Positions 1 through 12,446 of a stretch of DNA of 64,000 bases are shown here, piece after piece. Within the stretch, counting starts at the first letter, position 1; the number at the start of each line of letters is the position of its first letter. Under the pieces are notes generated by a model. The model was not told the origin of the DNA. It worked only from the letters and a program-made list of their open reading frames with translations, and did not search any database. Origin of the DNA: Apoderus coryli (lineage: Eukaryota > Arthropoda > Insecta > Coleoptera > Attelabidae); contig OU452210.1 of assembly GCA_911728435.2 (NCBI GenBank), forward strand, positions 3,410,001-3,474,000. The letters are read 5' to 3'. Both the position numbers and the translations under genes were made by a program.

Positions 1-115
1 AACAGATTGCAGCAGTGCTGTAGTCTCCAATCGTAGACACTATGCTATTGTGATTGCTGATGTGCAGTAGAAATCCCTGAGTTGAAGTAATTTATACTCG
101 TTAGCGAGTGAATGC
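1..115 (+). repeat. Fragment of a dispersed retroelement-like repeat (copy 1)
   Basis: This stretch is about 80% like 55087-55272, in the same orientation. Shared blocks include AACAGATTGCAGCAGTG at the left and a CTCGTTAGCGAGTG-type palindrome at the right, followed by a GATGATGA run. It is cut by the window edge and adjoins a reverse-transcriptase remnant on the other strand. The simple GATGATG run resembles a LINE 3' end, but the family was not identified. Confidence 0.55.
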
Positions 116-480
116 CGATGATGATAATAATTGCTAACGAATCCATAATACCCAAGCCTTTGAAGAAGCACCTCATGATCCAAATCAAACGCCTTAGCAA
201 AGTCCTTATATATAACATCAAATTGACCACCCCTGTCAACAACTCTGGAAACTTCAATAAATACTGCTATGTTCGAGTTGATCTCGAGATAAAGCCGTGT
301 TGACTCAGGGAAATCCGTCTTTGCACCAGACTGCGGAACAGATTCAAAAGTCTTTGAAAAATTAGACAAGTTAGACAGATAATTACCAATAAATTGAGAC
401 CACGCGCGCCTCCTTCCATCGTTCCGGATCCATCTGGCCGCAGAAAAACGCTCTCTAAGAAATCCGCGAAACACTCGACT
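116..480 (-). pseudogene. Degenerate LINE reverse transcriptase fragment
   Basis: The minus-strand translation contains FDVIYKDFAKAFD followed by DHEVLLQRLGYYG. This is the RT block of Jockey/CR1-type non-LTR retrotransposons (typical form VDVIYTDFSKAFD..DH..L), including the first catalytic Asp. The reading frame shifts between two overlapping minus-strand frames near 300-480, and no intact ORF of LINE length remains. It is a dead fragment. Confidence 0.7.
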
Positions 481-882
481 ATGGCTTGAGGGTCGTTATA
501 CTCATGATCACCGAGCTTCATCACGCCTGGTATTCTTGTACCATTGTTCTTAGCATGAAATATTTTGGGTCCTCCGCTAAACTATTGAATGTTTAGAAAT
601 TTACGTCTTTAGTGTCACATACGACTTTGAAGAAATAATGCATGCCTTAAATGAGCAAAAAAAAAGTACATAATTAAAAAAATCATATGGTTGATTTATC
701 ACTCAATTACAGCATCCAAGAAGCAGCATAGTATATATAGTTAAAGGCTACCTAAAAATAATAAAATTGGTGTTACGTTATAAGGTAGTCCATGAAATTT
801 TTTATTGTTTTGCGAATTTTGCTTACTTTCAGGAACTATTATTACAGTGAATTTAATAATAAATTCAATTTGAAATTTTTAG
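481..882. other. AT-rich stretch, intron of the sstn-like gene or upstream sequence
   Basis: No coding signal was seen. The stretch ends at the acceptor TTTTTAG at 876-882, which opens the first recognisable exon of the gene on the plus strand, so it is most likely intron. Confidence 0.4.
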
Positions 883-3800
883 ACTGTGAAGAGACAACAC
901 AATGCTGAATATCGAAAACATAAAAGCCAGTGTATTGCATTGCAAGAAAAGTTAGTTCTTCTGAAGGAACAGACTAGATTAAAGAAGAAATCTAGATATA
1001 ACACAAGAGATGCTCCAGGTTTATGCAATTTTATTATTTGTTTTTATAAATTTTATAAGGTGTAGGTATAACGTGACAGCTTTTTTGTGGGTGATTCGAC
1101 GAAACTACTTTCTAACTACCAATACCAAATTTATTTAGCATTTCATATTAAAATTATTTATTTTCAGCTGATGACTGTATATCGGTGAGCACAAGTATCA
1201 TTGACGTCCCTGGAAGGAATGAATATCGGGCAGCTTACAGAACTAGCTCAGTCAGTTCTGATCAGAGTGATAAATGTACAGATTCTAGATACAATACGGG
1301 AACTATAAATAGTAATCTGTATAGAACTAGTGAAACAACTTACTTTGTGAATCCAATGGTCAGACATGAAGATGCATTAACCTCAGGATTTTATAGACTA
1401 AGTTTAAATGGATACAACAAATATATGGAAAGGTATATTATTTAGTCTTCTTATTGTTTATAGGGAAATAACATACATAGTATCTTGCTTCACTTTACAT
1501 AGACTACAGGTCTAGGTCGGTTCAGAATAAAAAATTGCGTAAGGCATACTGAGTAACTCTGGGTTCTTGCGTTGTGATGTCATCGCCATGTCGATTATTT
1601 CATATACAGCATATTAACTACTGAAGATGCTGACCAGTTGTCGTGACGAAAATTTGAGAAGAAAATATAAAAGACGACGGCTCAATAACCCAAAAAACAA
1701 TGTTAGTCATGTCATGTCCGGCTCTCACCATTGTAATTGAATTGATTGTATTAACCAAAAAATCATTTCTAATTTTTTCTTAAAATAATTTCGAAATAGC
1801 CTAATCTGAATCATAAATGAATATTATCTTCTGGTAATTATTGTCTTTCCTAGTGTGATTACAGTTTGTCTTCACTTTTTTTTTGTTTGAAGATTTTTAA
1901 AATACCAGCAAACACGAACTTGTAACCGAAATGATAGTCCTAGATTAGAACCCTGGGTAAGACATTCAGTTTGTATCCGTTATGTGCACGATGTATGATT
2001 TAACAGATGAAACATTTCATTCATAAAAATGCCTTTGTTATGTCGCCATCATTGAATTCAGTGCTAAAGAGATGATAATTAAAACGTTTATACAAACTAC
2101 AGGTACAACAACATAATAATTATTCGCTTGCAACGTCGCCTTATCATGTGTTGTCATTAAACGTAGAACAACAAAACACAGATAACAAAATTCCAATTCC
2201 CCCTAAGGTTACAACTAAACTGGCATGAGAATGCCAAAGGGAACTTAGGGCCTTGGCGGACCACAATAGGGTCAACCTAGTCTGGGTCCCGGGGCACATG
2301 GGAATCGAAGACAACGAGAGAGCGGATTAGCCTCTGAAACTCTATATAATGGTCCGATCTTGCGCGTCACGCTATTTTTTGGCATGCGCTTATTGCTCCG
2401 GCAGATATTGACACCCAACACATAACCATCGAATATTAACTATACCAAGAAGGTCCACTAGATGCTGAAAACGTCATAGACTCGTCGCATTCCCAGATCA
2501 TTTCTGGCCCGCTACTATATATTATACTATATCTATATATACTATAAGATACTATACTATAACTATAAGCGCGGCGAATTGCTTGTACCCACGTACATCA
2601 GACGTACCGACACGATGAGAACTAACTGTCTATTATTTTAACTATGACATAACTGAACTCTACAAGTTAGTGGAGGGTATAGGGTTGTTGGATTGCACAG
2701 TGAAATATAATGCACTATTTGGCAATGGCGCATATCGGAATATATTAGAAACGCGTATGGTTAAGCAAAAAACTTACGTATTGTTTTTAATGTGGTTCCG
2801 CATTTAGATGTTAATAAATATATCTGTTAGTTCGTACAACGATGATTATGTGATATAATAATACACATTAAATTACAAATATTCTAAATAATTTGATGAG
2901 CTAAATTTTTTAATGAAGGATATTATAATTTTTGTTGTAGGTTTGAGAGTGTTAATAATCCACATTACAATAGATTAAGTCAGTACAGTATGTTGACTAA
3001 TCAAAATATGCAACAGTATAATGTAGGAATGCAGCAAATGAGTATTAACCTTAACTCATCACCGCAGTATTTGCAACATTCACCTGTCATGCCTCATCAA
3101 AGTCCTGTTTTATATGATACAAATAGCTATATGTCACAAAATAGTCCCTTAATGTCTCATCAAAGTCGAAATGTACCTCAAAATAGTCCACAACTTCAAC
3201 GAAGTAATCCTCAACATAGTCCGTTATTACAACATAATGCAGTGCAAAGACTATCAAGTCCATCTTTTTCAACAAGGTACCAATACTATCCCCAAAATAT
3301 CCAAGAAGAACAAATGTATAGACAAAATCCTCATCAAATTCAGCCTCATCAACAGTATGAAAATAATGGCATGACAACTGGATTAGGGGGATGTTGGAAA
3401 CGCTCAGAAACTGGTGAAATGTTTTGGTGTAACACTAACACTGTACCTGATGGTGCGTGGCATAAGGGGAAACGATTTGGTAGTTTAGATAGAAGGAAAA
3501 ACAAGAAGATCCATAAAAGAATATCGCCAGTGGAAAATAAATGTGCTACTTTGGGTGCTCCTCCGTCAACTTATAATGATCCTGTCAGGGCTGCAATAAA
3601 TAAGTTACCGCAGGTATTAATAAAATATACATATTTATAATAAAGTCAATCATAATTATGATTATAATAAATTGTATTTTGGAGGGACTACACACAAATC
3701 GCCGTTATTTACATTGCCTTAGATAACTTTTTTTCTGACGGCTTTGTGGATTATAGAGCTATACCAAGTTGCTTTGTCCAGAGGCAGTTATGTCGTACCT

Positions 3801-6097
3801 AGTCTAGTTTTCTATTAGCCTGGCTCTAACCACGATTACGTTTTCTCCACCTTTTTTATCAGGGCCGAATTTAGTATAATTAGTCCTGCCCGAACGCCAC
3901 GCGATGTTTAATAAAATTATTGCATAGGTAGGTACATTGCATATATATGGAAAATAAGAAGCTCAACGGGCGAGCACAACTAACTACAACGACAGTATAA
4001 GAATTGTTAAATATTTGCATTGCAATGGTATTGAATTCCCCTCATGATTCAATTAAAATATTTTATTGGATACAAAAATTTTCTATTTTTGGAAAGAAAA
4101 AGGGTTAATCTATGCTCCTCGTGTAATATATTTTTGATTTTTGGTCTAGAATTTAAGCAGATGACTCGTATATAAAGCATATATTTGAGAAAATTTTAAA
4201 AATACAAAAATTGAAAAAAGCCTACAGGAGAAGCCTAGTAAATCTTTTTTTCTTTAATATACTTCATATTTCAACTTTTTATATTAATGACTTAATACTT
4301 TTAAGCCCAGACTCCCGAACGTCTGATTTCTATGTGGGTATACACTCTTAATTTCGTTCATTTACAGGTTGAACATAGAAGATCTCAAACTCATAGGCAG
4401 TTGGTTCGAACTCATTCCTTAGGGAGCGTTGGAGCTCAAACAACGATAAGTGACGATAATTCTTCATGTGAAAGTGACAATAAAAGTATTAATGATGCAC
4501 GATTTAATAGAAGACATAAAGAGAAAGAATGGTAGGAATATATTTCTTAGTTTTAAGTAACTTCATTCAAAACTGATATTATTTAGACATTTCATTCATT
4601 TCAACAAATAATTTTACCAAAGTGAGCTTATTCCAAAGCTGATATAAATATATAAAAGGAGTTTCAGTTTAACCGCGTTAAATATGCCTGTGGAAGCTTT
4701 CTGTTGAAAATAAAAGTAAGTACGCCCAGGTCCCATTTCAACACGGGCGTTTTCATCAACTAGCACAACTATTTTTATATGATTTAAATATTATTTTCTT
4801 TGTTGTAATTGACTGATTATGATGAATTAGTATTTTTATTTGGTACAAAAATTTATAGGGTAGAAACATCGCTAGATGGACCTGTGTCCCCTAGCCATCA
4901 AGTTGTATCTCGCTGTCCGTCTACAGTCCCATCAATTTTGGCACCAGAAGAAAAGTACAAAGTAAATTCGCCGCCAATGTTAAATCAAACCACCAGATGT
5001 TTGACACCTAAACCCGTGCTAGAAATACCAGCTGAATCCAATCCTTCTCCCAGGCTACAAGACAACAGTTTTGAAATATTTAATAACAACATTCCGAAAA
5101 ATTGTACGGTAGTTCAGGCCGGCCATTGTAAACCGTATCACGAAGAAACTAAACCATTTGAAATGTCTGATTTCTATAAATATTCAACTAAATACAAAAA
5201 ACCTGTTGAAACTCAACACACCGTGAAGACAACTACTGGATTTGAAACGACGGATCAATATGAGGTCAACTGTCAACCATGTATTAATAGGTAAGGTTGT
5301 TGCCATTAATTTTTTTATATTTAAAAATATTTTTGTGATGTCCTGGTATAACGAACAATAGTGTTAGTTTTCCCAAAAAAAAAGTGACTGAAGTGTTCAT
5401 TAAGAATGACGAAAGTTCTTAAAAATCAGTACTGCTGAAATAAAACAGCAGGTAGCTTTTAAAGACTATTGATTGTTTTTTAGTATTATCAACGAAGATT
5501 AATGCATTTTTGAATGCGCTCTGGAAACAGGTATTCATTTGAAGAGTAGAACTATTTCCATTCATTAATCTTTGCTGCAAGAGAAAAATCAACAAAAAAT
5601 CCCGTGTTGTAAATCAAAGTTGTACGTACACAAGCAGCGATCAATATAGTGGAATAAGTTTACTGGCTGACCTGAAATTCCAATTTGTTGGCGGTTTCTA
5701 TAAGAACTTTACCAGAATGCCTATCCACTTCTTTGGAAATTTCGTCCCTAGCCCTCTTTCGAAGTTTATTATCATCTTGTGTAGAAGAGAATTTTTCATT
5801 TTTGTTTGAGTTAAATACAAGAGATCTTAGTGGATACGACAATGTTTGTTATACATAATTTAAATATAATGCACCATATACCTCTCAAATCGATAAATGA
5901 GAGATCCTTAATTTAATTTTACTTTTTTCAGCAATAATAATAATGAAACAATGGCCCACTCGCCCAGAAATTTAAATGCAAGTTTAGAACTTGGTGGTAT
6001 CCAAGTTTCCGAAAATTTCACAGCAGAAATGAATGCATGGTATAATAATAATGAATATAATATTGATGACAACAGGTCAAATGCTACACTTGTTTAA
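883..6097 (+). CDS. sstn: stepping stone / FRMD4-INAVA-CCDC120 (CUPID) family protein, 3' part of gene
   Basis: Six exons join in frame: 883-1018, 1168-1432, 2941-3613, 4368-4531, 4859-5290 and 5932-6097, giving 611 residues and a TAA. All junctions are GT-AG and phases agree. The first exon begins TVKRQHNAEYRKHKSQ and is a basic coiled coil like the end of the cytohesin-binding CUPID domain of FRMD4A (NLSKTVKKQRKRNY region). Exon 4 to 5 gives KEWVETSLDGP, matching the WKETSLDHP motif of INAVA. Between them lie a Gln/Asn/Ser-rich low-complexity stretch and a conserved-looking Trp-rich block (GCWKRSETGEMFWCN, then HKGKRFGSLDRR). The C-terminus NATLV is a class I PDZ ligand. Family members recruit cytohesin Arf-GEFs at membranes and junctions. 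5' exons lie outside the window. The symbol is inferred from motifs, not from a search. Confidence 0.75.
2220..2340 (+). pseudogene. LINE RNase H domain remnant in an sstn-like intron
   Basis: A plus-strand frame from 2229 reads through NLVWVPGHMGIEDNERAD before a stop. This is the C-terminal catalytic part of the RNase HI domain found in I/R1/Jockey-type LINEs (VWVPGH.G...NE.AD). It is short, isolated and clearly more GC-rich than the surrounding intron, which marks an insertion. Confidence 0.75.
2455..2640 (-). repeat. Dispersed repeat family A, copy 1 (inverted relative to the other copies)
   Basis: GC-rich flanks (ACTCGTCGCATTCCCAGAT, CTGGCCCGCTACTATATA, CCCACGTACATCAGACGT) enclose an AT-rich core of about 60 bp built from ATAGTAT / ATACTAT units that can fold on itself. 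The same arrangement occurs at 30050-30250 and 62185-62370 in the opposite orientation. It lies in intron 2 of the sstn-like gene, next to the RNase H remnant. Class unknown. Confidence 0.7.
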
Positions 6098-6132
6098 GTA
6101 TAACGTGAAAATTGAATCTACAAACCTTACGC

Positions 6133-6138
6133 AATAAA
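6133..6138 (+). terminator. Poly(A) signal of the sstn-like gene
   Basis: AATAAA lies 36 bp after the TAA stop. It is the first canonical signal downstream, so the 3' UTR would be very short. Confidence 0.5.
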
Positions 6139-6383
6139 AACTAATTGTCTGTAGGGTCTAGAAAGACCAGAAAACCCCTATAAAACATTAACAGAGAGAG
6201 CTATGCCATAATATGAACAGCTATGTCATGGTTCTTAACAATATTATGTTCTGTTACACGTTTAATTGGATATTTGTATTTTATACCGTTACGCCTATAC
6301 CACTTTTTGACATTTTAATAATAAAAGAAAATATCATTTGATGCAGACTTTTGACATAGTATACACCGCATAATAATAATATA

Positions 6384-7087
6384 CAGGGTGTTTCTATATT
6401 CGACCGGCAACGCTCTACCACAGAAAGCTCTCGCTAATTCATGTATTTTGATATAGGGACATATACCCTTAAAGGGCTTAGTTGTCTAGTTACAGGTTCT
6501 CAAAGGTTTAAATTTAAAATCGAAAATTTGCCATAATTCAAAACCCGTCTTAAATACTTTTTTTTAATTTCTTGACTGATATGTTCTTTAAAAAAGTAAT
6601 ATTTTCACATAAACATTCTTTTTAAAAAATTAACCAGTGGCATGCTATATGGGTTAGTGACAGTATTTATCCCCTATTTTTTACGCCACTGGAATAAATT
6701 AAATTTTTTAATTTTTTTTAAATTCTCTGTTCATTTTTGCTTAAAAAAGTAACCAGTTTTGCAGGAATTTGACTCTATTATTAATAAGGTTGTTTAGAGG
6801 CAAATTCCTGCAAAACTGTTCACTTTAGACCCATAAAAAGCTATTACTTTTTTAAGCAAAAAATAACAGAGAATTTAAAAAAAATATATATATTTATTCC
6901 AGTGACGTAAAAAATAGGGGGATAAAAAGTGACACTAACTTGAATTATGGCAAATTTTCGATTTTAAATTTTAACCTTTGAGAGCCTGTAACTAGACAGT
7001 CCTTGAGGATATATTAAAATGCATGAATTATGAATTAGCGAAAGCTTTCTGTGATACAGCGATGTCGGTAGAAATAGAAACACCCTG
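6384..7087. mobile_element. 704-bp foldback MITE with CAGGGTGTTTCTAT ends
   Basis: The left half (6384-6790) is nearly the reverse complement of the right half (6800-7087). Examples are the CAGGGTGTTTCTAT end with its complement at 7074-7087, and GTTTTGCAGGAATTTG with its complement near the centre. TA dinucleotides flank both ends, as expected for Tc1/mariner-type target duplication. No ORF is present. Confidence 0.85.
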
Positions 7088-7790
7088 TATATTAATATGG
7101 AGGTGAAACTGAGGTATTTCAGAAATACAATCTAAGAAGCAAATTAGTTTTAATTTATGTAGAGCTTATTGCCGTTCTCATCGACCCTGTAAATAAAAAA
7201 CACCATAAGATTTCAATAATTTCACATTGCATTTAGCTAATATTTTATTAAAATGTAAATATGTAAATTGATATACATATATGTATAGTAAATTCGTATT
7301 TGTAGTATACATTTTAGTGTTTTAAAATATGTTAAGTCTTATTTTTTAGTCATTAGTTTTAAACTATTTATTATTTTATTTCCATCCCAAATTAATATCT
7401 ACTGATCTCGTTGCATTATTTAAGATACTGAAACAAGTGCCTTCCACAAATTTTATGTTAAGTGTTGTTATAAATAATACCTATATGGAAATTTCAAACA
7501 TTATGTATTTGAAAAATACTAGATATCAATAATACTGTAATAAGACGACTTGAGTCTAAATAGTGCCTTTACAAACATTTTGTATTATACAATAAATGAT
7601 CGTAAAAAATATTAGTTTGATTTTATAATAATAGTGTAAGTTAACGTAAACTTTTAAAGTTTTGGTTAAACTTTATGCATTTTCAAAGCCTTCTAATAGT
7701 TTGGATATCAATATTCAGTGAATATCTCTCTATTAACAACCCCTAAATAGTGATTACATTATGTCTATTATTTTAAAAATAAAGATGACA
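7088..7790. other. AT-rich intergenic DNA
   Basis: Only AT-rich sequence with scattered AATAAA strings was seen. No reading frame, repeat pair or hairpin could be supported. Confidence 0.4.
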
Positions 7791-7791
7791 T

Positions 7792-8350
7792 TCATTTCGT
7801 TGCGTCGGCATTAGGGACGCCTGTTGCTATTTGTGTGGGATATTCCATAGTACAAAATTTGACAGTTAAATTCTTAAATGTCGAATCAGGTTTATGAAGA
7901 ACGATATCTTCTGGTTCAGTGTTAATGCCAAATGACAGACAAGTAAGATGTGTCGAGTTCTCTTGTCTTGTCCAATACCGACTACTTTTACCAAAGCACA
8001 TGTGTTGTGTTATGTGTATCAAAGCGATAGATGTCTTGTAATATATCAATTACAATGGATACCCGTATGAATAATTTATACTGATTTAAAACCAGAAGCG
8101 GTATTCAAAAATTGCACACTTTTTCTGGAGATGGTGTAATAAGTGACCATACGTGTAGATCTTTGAGGAGTCCCGAAAAATCAGTCTTTTAAGTACCTAA
8201 TTCAGAACAATCAGTCAATTCAAATAGTTCTATCTCATGTGTTTCTTTGGTGTCGACTCTTCGTCCTGACATGCTTTGTTGATTACAGTTGATATATACC
8301 ACAGTTTCACAGGATCCGGGTTCTGCATTCCTCTCATCCATGATACACAA
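7792..8350 (-). pseudogene. Unrecognised degraded coding remnant
   Basis: Two minus-strand stretches look protein-like but do not form one frame. At 8341-8192 a frame starts MDERNAEPGSCETVVYINC and stops after SELGT. At 8049-7792 another reads through NTEPEDIVLHKPDSTF to a TGA. The base composition is less AT-rich than the surroundings. No splice sites clearly join the pieces. The family was not recognised; it may be a decayed retrocopy or transposon gene. Confidence 0.3.
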
Positions 8351-9957
8351 AATGTTCTAGTCATAGAAAAATGTTTATGCTGTCTATAATAGTACTATGG
8401 CTCCCATGTAATACTTGTCAAAGGTATAGAGGGTTGCACAAACAATAATTATATTTAGAGTTAAAAACTTTTGTTATAAATAAAAATTTGTATCGGCAAC
8501 CATGCAAAAGCCGATCTTTGTGTTATAGAGGGCGCACAACGACGATCAAAAAAGGAAGGACAATCTTTAAGTTCATCAGCCCCACGTGATACTTTTAAAT
8601 TTCTTTTGCCACGGGCCGAAGCCATTTTCTATTTCTTGCCATTTGAATTGCTGACGTCTGGCTTGTTAGATGTAAGTGATTATTTTTCATTAAATAACTT
8701 AGTTATTGATGATATATACCACGTGGCTCATACTAAGTGTATTATGGCTTTTTCTACCACAATTATTAAATGTTTTCTCGACTTCTTCCAAACTTCGTCT
8801 TTAAGTGGCAAGCAATCCAGCAGGTGAAGATATCAAAAAATCAGGTATGTGTTAAAACAGTAAAATTACTCTTGATTAAAGGATGTGTTGTATGTAGTAC
8901 TAACATTTGGGCATAACACATTAATTGTTTATAATTTAATTATACTGCAGAGTATAACTGATTTGTGGTAAAACAAGTCCGTAGTTTGACTTTGCAGAAA
9001 TTATTTGAGGAATCTTACCACTAACACCTACACAAATTAGGTGATTAGATAATATATTCCTCAACACCATATTTAATTATTGTTTTAGTTGATTTTGTTT
9101 ATTGTTTTATATGTCTTACAGATAGCCATTTTGTTACAATTAGACTAGACATGTAGAGAGATACGAGATGCTGGTTAAACACGTGGCCAGCCAGAAGAGA
9201 TTGATTTCATTGTAAGTACCTACTTGTTATAGGCACATTTCATATTAATAGAATTGTTCACACACAGGCAGTTTTATATTTTCATAAAATATTTATAAAA
9301 CGTTCGTTGTGTGAAAAATAATACTTACATTTTTAAGTTCTTCTGATACAAATATTGTTTTTGCATCTTAACAACTTATAAATGACATTGGTTATTCTTA
9401 TTGAACATTATTTAAGTGTGCTTGTATATGCAGAAATGTATTATATATATTTCAACAAATATTAAATTACATCCTACCTTGCTTAAAATATGTAAAAAAG
9501 TAGGTACCTATATACTTGTGTTCTCTAGATGTTCAAACAAAAATAAAACTTAGGCTTGATTGGTATTAATAATAATAAAAGACTAAAATATTAATAATCA
9601 AGTAGCTTTTATTATACAAAGATCAACAAAATTTGTTTTTTATTTTGTAATAATAAAATATCATTTGAGTTACCTATTATAATCAGTTTTGCCATTATCC
9701 TGTGGTGCCCCACAGAGCTCAGTTTTGCGTACAATTATTTTCCTTTTATATTATAAAATAAATTAAATGGACATGCGTGATAACATCGATTTGACGAAAT
9801 ATCTGGATCTGAAGTTGTCCTTGTGCTCGCACTAACTGAGTTGACTAATAAAATAAATAGTAACGTATACTTACTTATTGAGCCAGCAGAGAAATTCTTA
9901 CTGTCTTTACTTTCGGGTTTATTAATGTATGTTCTGTATTTACAACCATCGAATATG
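8351..9957. other. Intergenic DNA without a supported gene
   Basis: A minus-strand frame from 8623 to about 8480 starts MASARGKRNLKVSRG, but it is short and has no visible splice partners. The rest is AT-rich with no repeat structure found. Confidence 0.3.
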
Positions 9958-10660
9958 GTATATGGAAGAGATTGCATGATGAGGGATACTAATTTATTCT
10001 ATAAGTAGTTTTAATTATTAATTTGTAGGTGATGTCGCCAAATTCATATCAGTGGACAATGTTACTCTAAGAATGATTTCTCAATAATCCGGAATAGAAT
10101 TGTTTAAATGAAAATTTCATGGAAAGGTATGTATTTATTTTTTTTTTCTATTTAGGAAGGTGTCTATTTACTGTATATACTTAACTGCTCTTTACAAATT
10201 TACTCACTTAATTTTTCTTTATATTCTTGTTCATATGATGATTTTAATATTTTATCTTCTTTTCCCGTCTGAGAGAAAGTGATGCTAATTATTAAACTGA
10301 AATTTAAAATTTTCACATATGGAAGAGATTGCATTAAGAGCGAAACTATTATTCTATAAGTATTAATTTGTAGATAATGCCGGCAAATTCACATCAGTTG
10401 ACAAGGTTAGTCGGAGAATAATTTCTCAATAAGCCAGAGTAGAATTGTTAAATGAAAATTTCATGGAATGGTATGTATTTATTTACGAACTTGTCTATTT
10501 TACTGTATATAACTACTGTTTACAAATTTACTCACTTAATTTTTCTTTTCATTTAAGCTTTATGTTCTTGCTCATATGATGATTTTAATAGTTTTGTCTT
10601 CTTTTCCCGTCTGACAAAAAGTGATGCTAATTATTAAACTGAAATATAAAAATTTTCTTA
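9958..10660. repeat. Tandem duplication, unit about 360 bp, two copies
   Basis: Copy 1 (about 9958-10317) and copy 2 (about 10318-10660) share ordered blocks: TATGGAAGAGATTGCAT, TTCTCAATAA, ATGAAAATTTCATGGAA, TTTACAAATTTACTCACTTA, ATATGATGATTTTAATA and TCTTCTTTTCCCGTCTGA. A third partial block with ATGATGATTTTATTACC and TCTTCTTTTCCCGTCTGAG lies at about 11882-11930. Function unknown. Confidence 0.8.
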
Positions 10661-11462
10661 AGACAGAATTAGGTAAAGGCTTTCTTACATTGAGAATAAT
10701 TAATATATTATAAATAATAATTTGGCAATTCTATTTACACGAATTGGGTTAACTAACCTATTAAGGGCTATGCGATAAAGTAATTCGGAAAACCTAGTAA
10801 TCAGTTCTTAAAGATTTTGTAAAAAATTAAGATGATTAGTACAATGGCACTTTGTTTGGATTTTTAGTGGTAGTAATAAAAATAAGTTATATTATTTTTG
10901 CTTCTTCTATATTATTGCATAATAGTTATATCAAATAGCCTTTTGATAATGTGACAAATATTTGAGCAACTTTTAGAACATCAAACAAATACTTCGTGCA
11001 TCAGTGTTTAGTATAATAAAAATGTAGTTTTTCGTATCAGTTTTAAAGCAAAAATAGACATATGCTTGGCACCAAATAATTAAATTTTTTTCGAGCTGGA
11101 ATTTGCCCGATGACCAATTTGTTTACTTGTTATTCTCAAGCATTTTAGAAATTGTAAATATAATTCAGGAAATTAAATTAATAGATTTCTCTAGAAATTA
11201 TTTTTTTACCCAGACATGCCTCGGAGCACCATGCGCTAAGATTCAAATAAATTTGTACATTCTTAAACTTAAATTGAAAATTATTAAAATAAAGTCAAAT
11301 CACTCATCACTCAAATAATTTGCAGTTTTACAATTTAAGTTTAAGCATGAGTGTAAACATAAGAATAAAGAAAATTTTTTTTCACGTAGTGGAATGATAC
11401 ATTTCTCATAACATAAGATAACGATTAATAATGATTAGTAGCTTTTCGTAAATTCACTAACC

Positions 11463-11505
11463 ACTGATGATGGAGCATGGTGCTCCAAAACATGTATGGT
11501 TAAAA
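11463..11505 (+). repeat. Possible Penelope-like element terminus
   Basis: CTGATGATGGAGCATGGTGCTCC followed by AAAACATG forms a small stem-loop. GATGATG-stem-CGAAAC-like hairpins are common at ends of Penelope-like elements. No reverse transcriptase is adjacent, so this is tentative. Confidence 0.3.
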
Positions 11506-12360
11506 AAATAATTTGTAGAGAAATCTATTAAATCTATTTCGTGGAGGTAGACTCTTATTTCCTGAATTACTCTACTTCACTTTATCATGGACTACTTCTT
11601 CAAAATTGTAGATATGTTGCACTAGGTTTTCGGATAATTCTGTCGCAACTCTAGAAAAATAATTTTTATGATGTATTTTTTTTCCTTTAATAATGACAAT
11701 TCTCTTTTATTCCAGAATTCTGTGGAAAGTTTACGGCTACTGATTGGGTAGGTACCATTGAAGATTACCTATTTAGTTTCAATACATGTAGGTAACGTAA
11801 CTAAACTGTTACCAGCTGGCTAGAATGAAACCAGTTCAGTTTATATTTTAGTCTTATAAACTCTAAGCTATTAATTAATTTTTATGATGATTTTATTACC
11901 ATTTTGTCTTCTTTTCCCGTCTGAGAAACATGCTGATATATCGTACTCTGAATTTTTGTATAATGCGTATTTATTTTAATTGAAATTGTTATGTCTTTTA
12001 ATGATTATTTTTATATTTAATTCTAGGATAATTCAATTTACGTAAAGTAACGTAAACCAGAAGACATTTTTACAGAAGTTACTAGTTGGGTGCACATGCA
12101 ACAAAATATTTGGTCTATATTTTCCCATACTTTCAACAGATTTTGTAATTTTTAATAATAAATATTTATTTGACAATGAGATATTTGTGAGTTTTTTAAA
12201 ATGGCTTTTGCGTGGTAAAGGGACATGTAATAATAAAATGTATCTCGAAAACGAATTAATATACGACGAAAATGCTCTATTTGGAGAAATTAGGAATAAC
12301 GAAGCTATTTCCGATAGAAATATTTGTTGTTACTTGTTTATCTAGCATCCGTTGTCTAGC

Positions 12361-12444
12361 TATAGTACGACACAGTTAACAATGATACACTTTTATATGG
12401 ATTGCCCATTTAGAAGCGTATATTCTTAACTGTGTCGTACTATA
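12361..12444. repeat. Inverted repeat with 19-bp perfect arms
   Basis: TATAGTACGACACAGTTAA at 12361-12379 is the exact reverse complement of 12426-12444, with a 46-bp spacer. It abuts the transposon starting at 12447 and looks like a tiny foldback element inserted beside it. Confidence 0.8.
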
Positions 12445-12446
12445 TA

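Noticed and set aside
3372..3500. Possible WW domain in the sstn-like protein
   Set aside because: The Trp residues are not spaced as in WW domains and the conserved Pro is missing.
11103..11318. 71-codon plus-strand frame
   Set aside because: Composed of AT-rich low-complexity codons; no homology or gene context.
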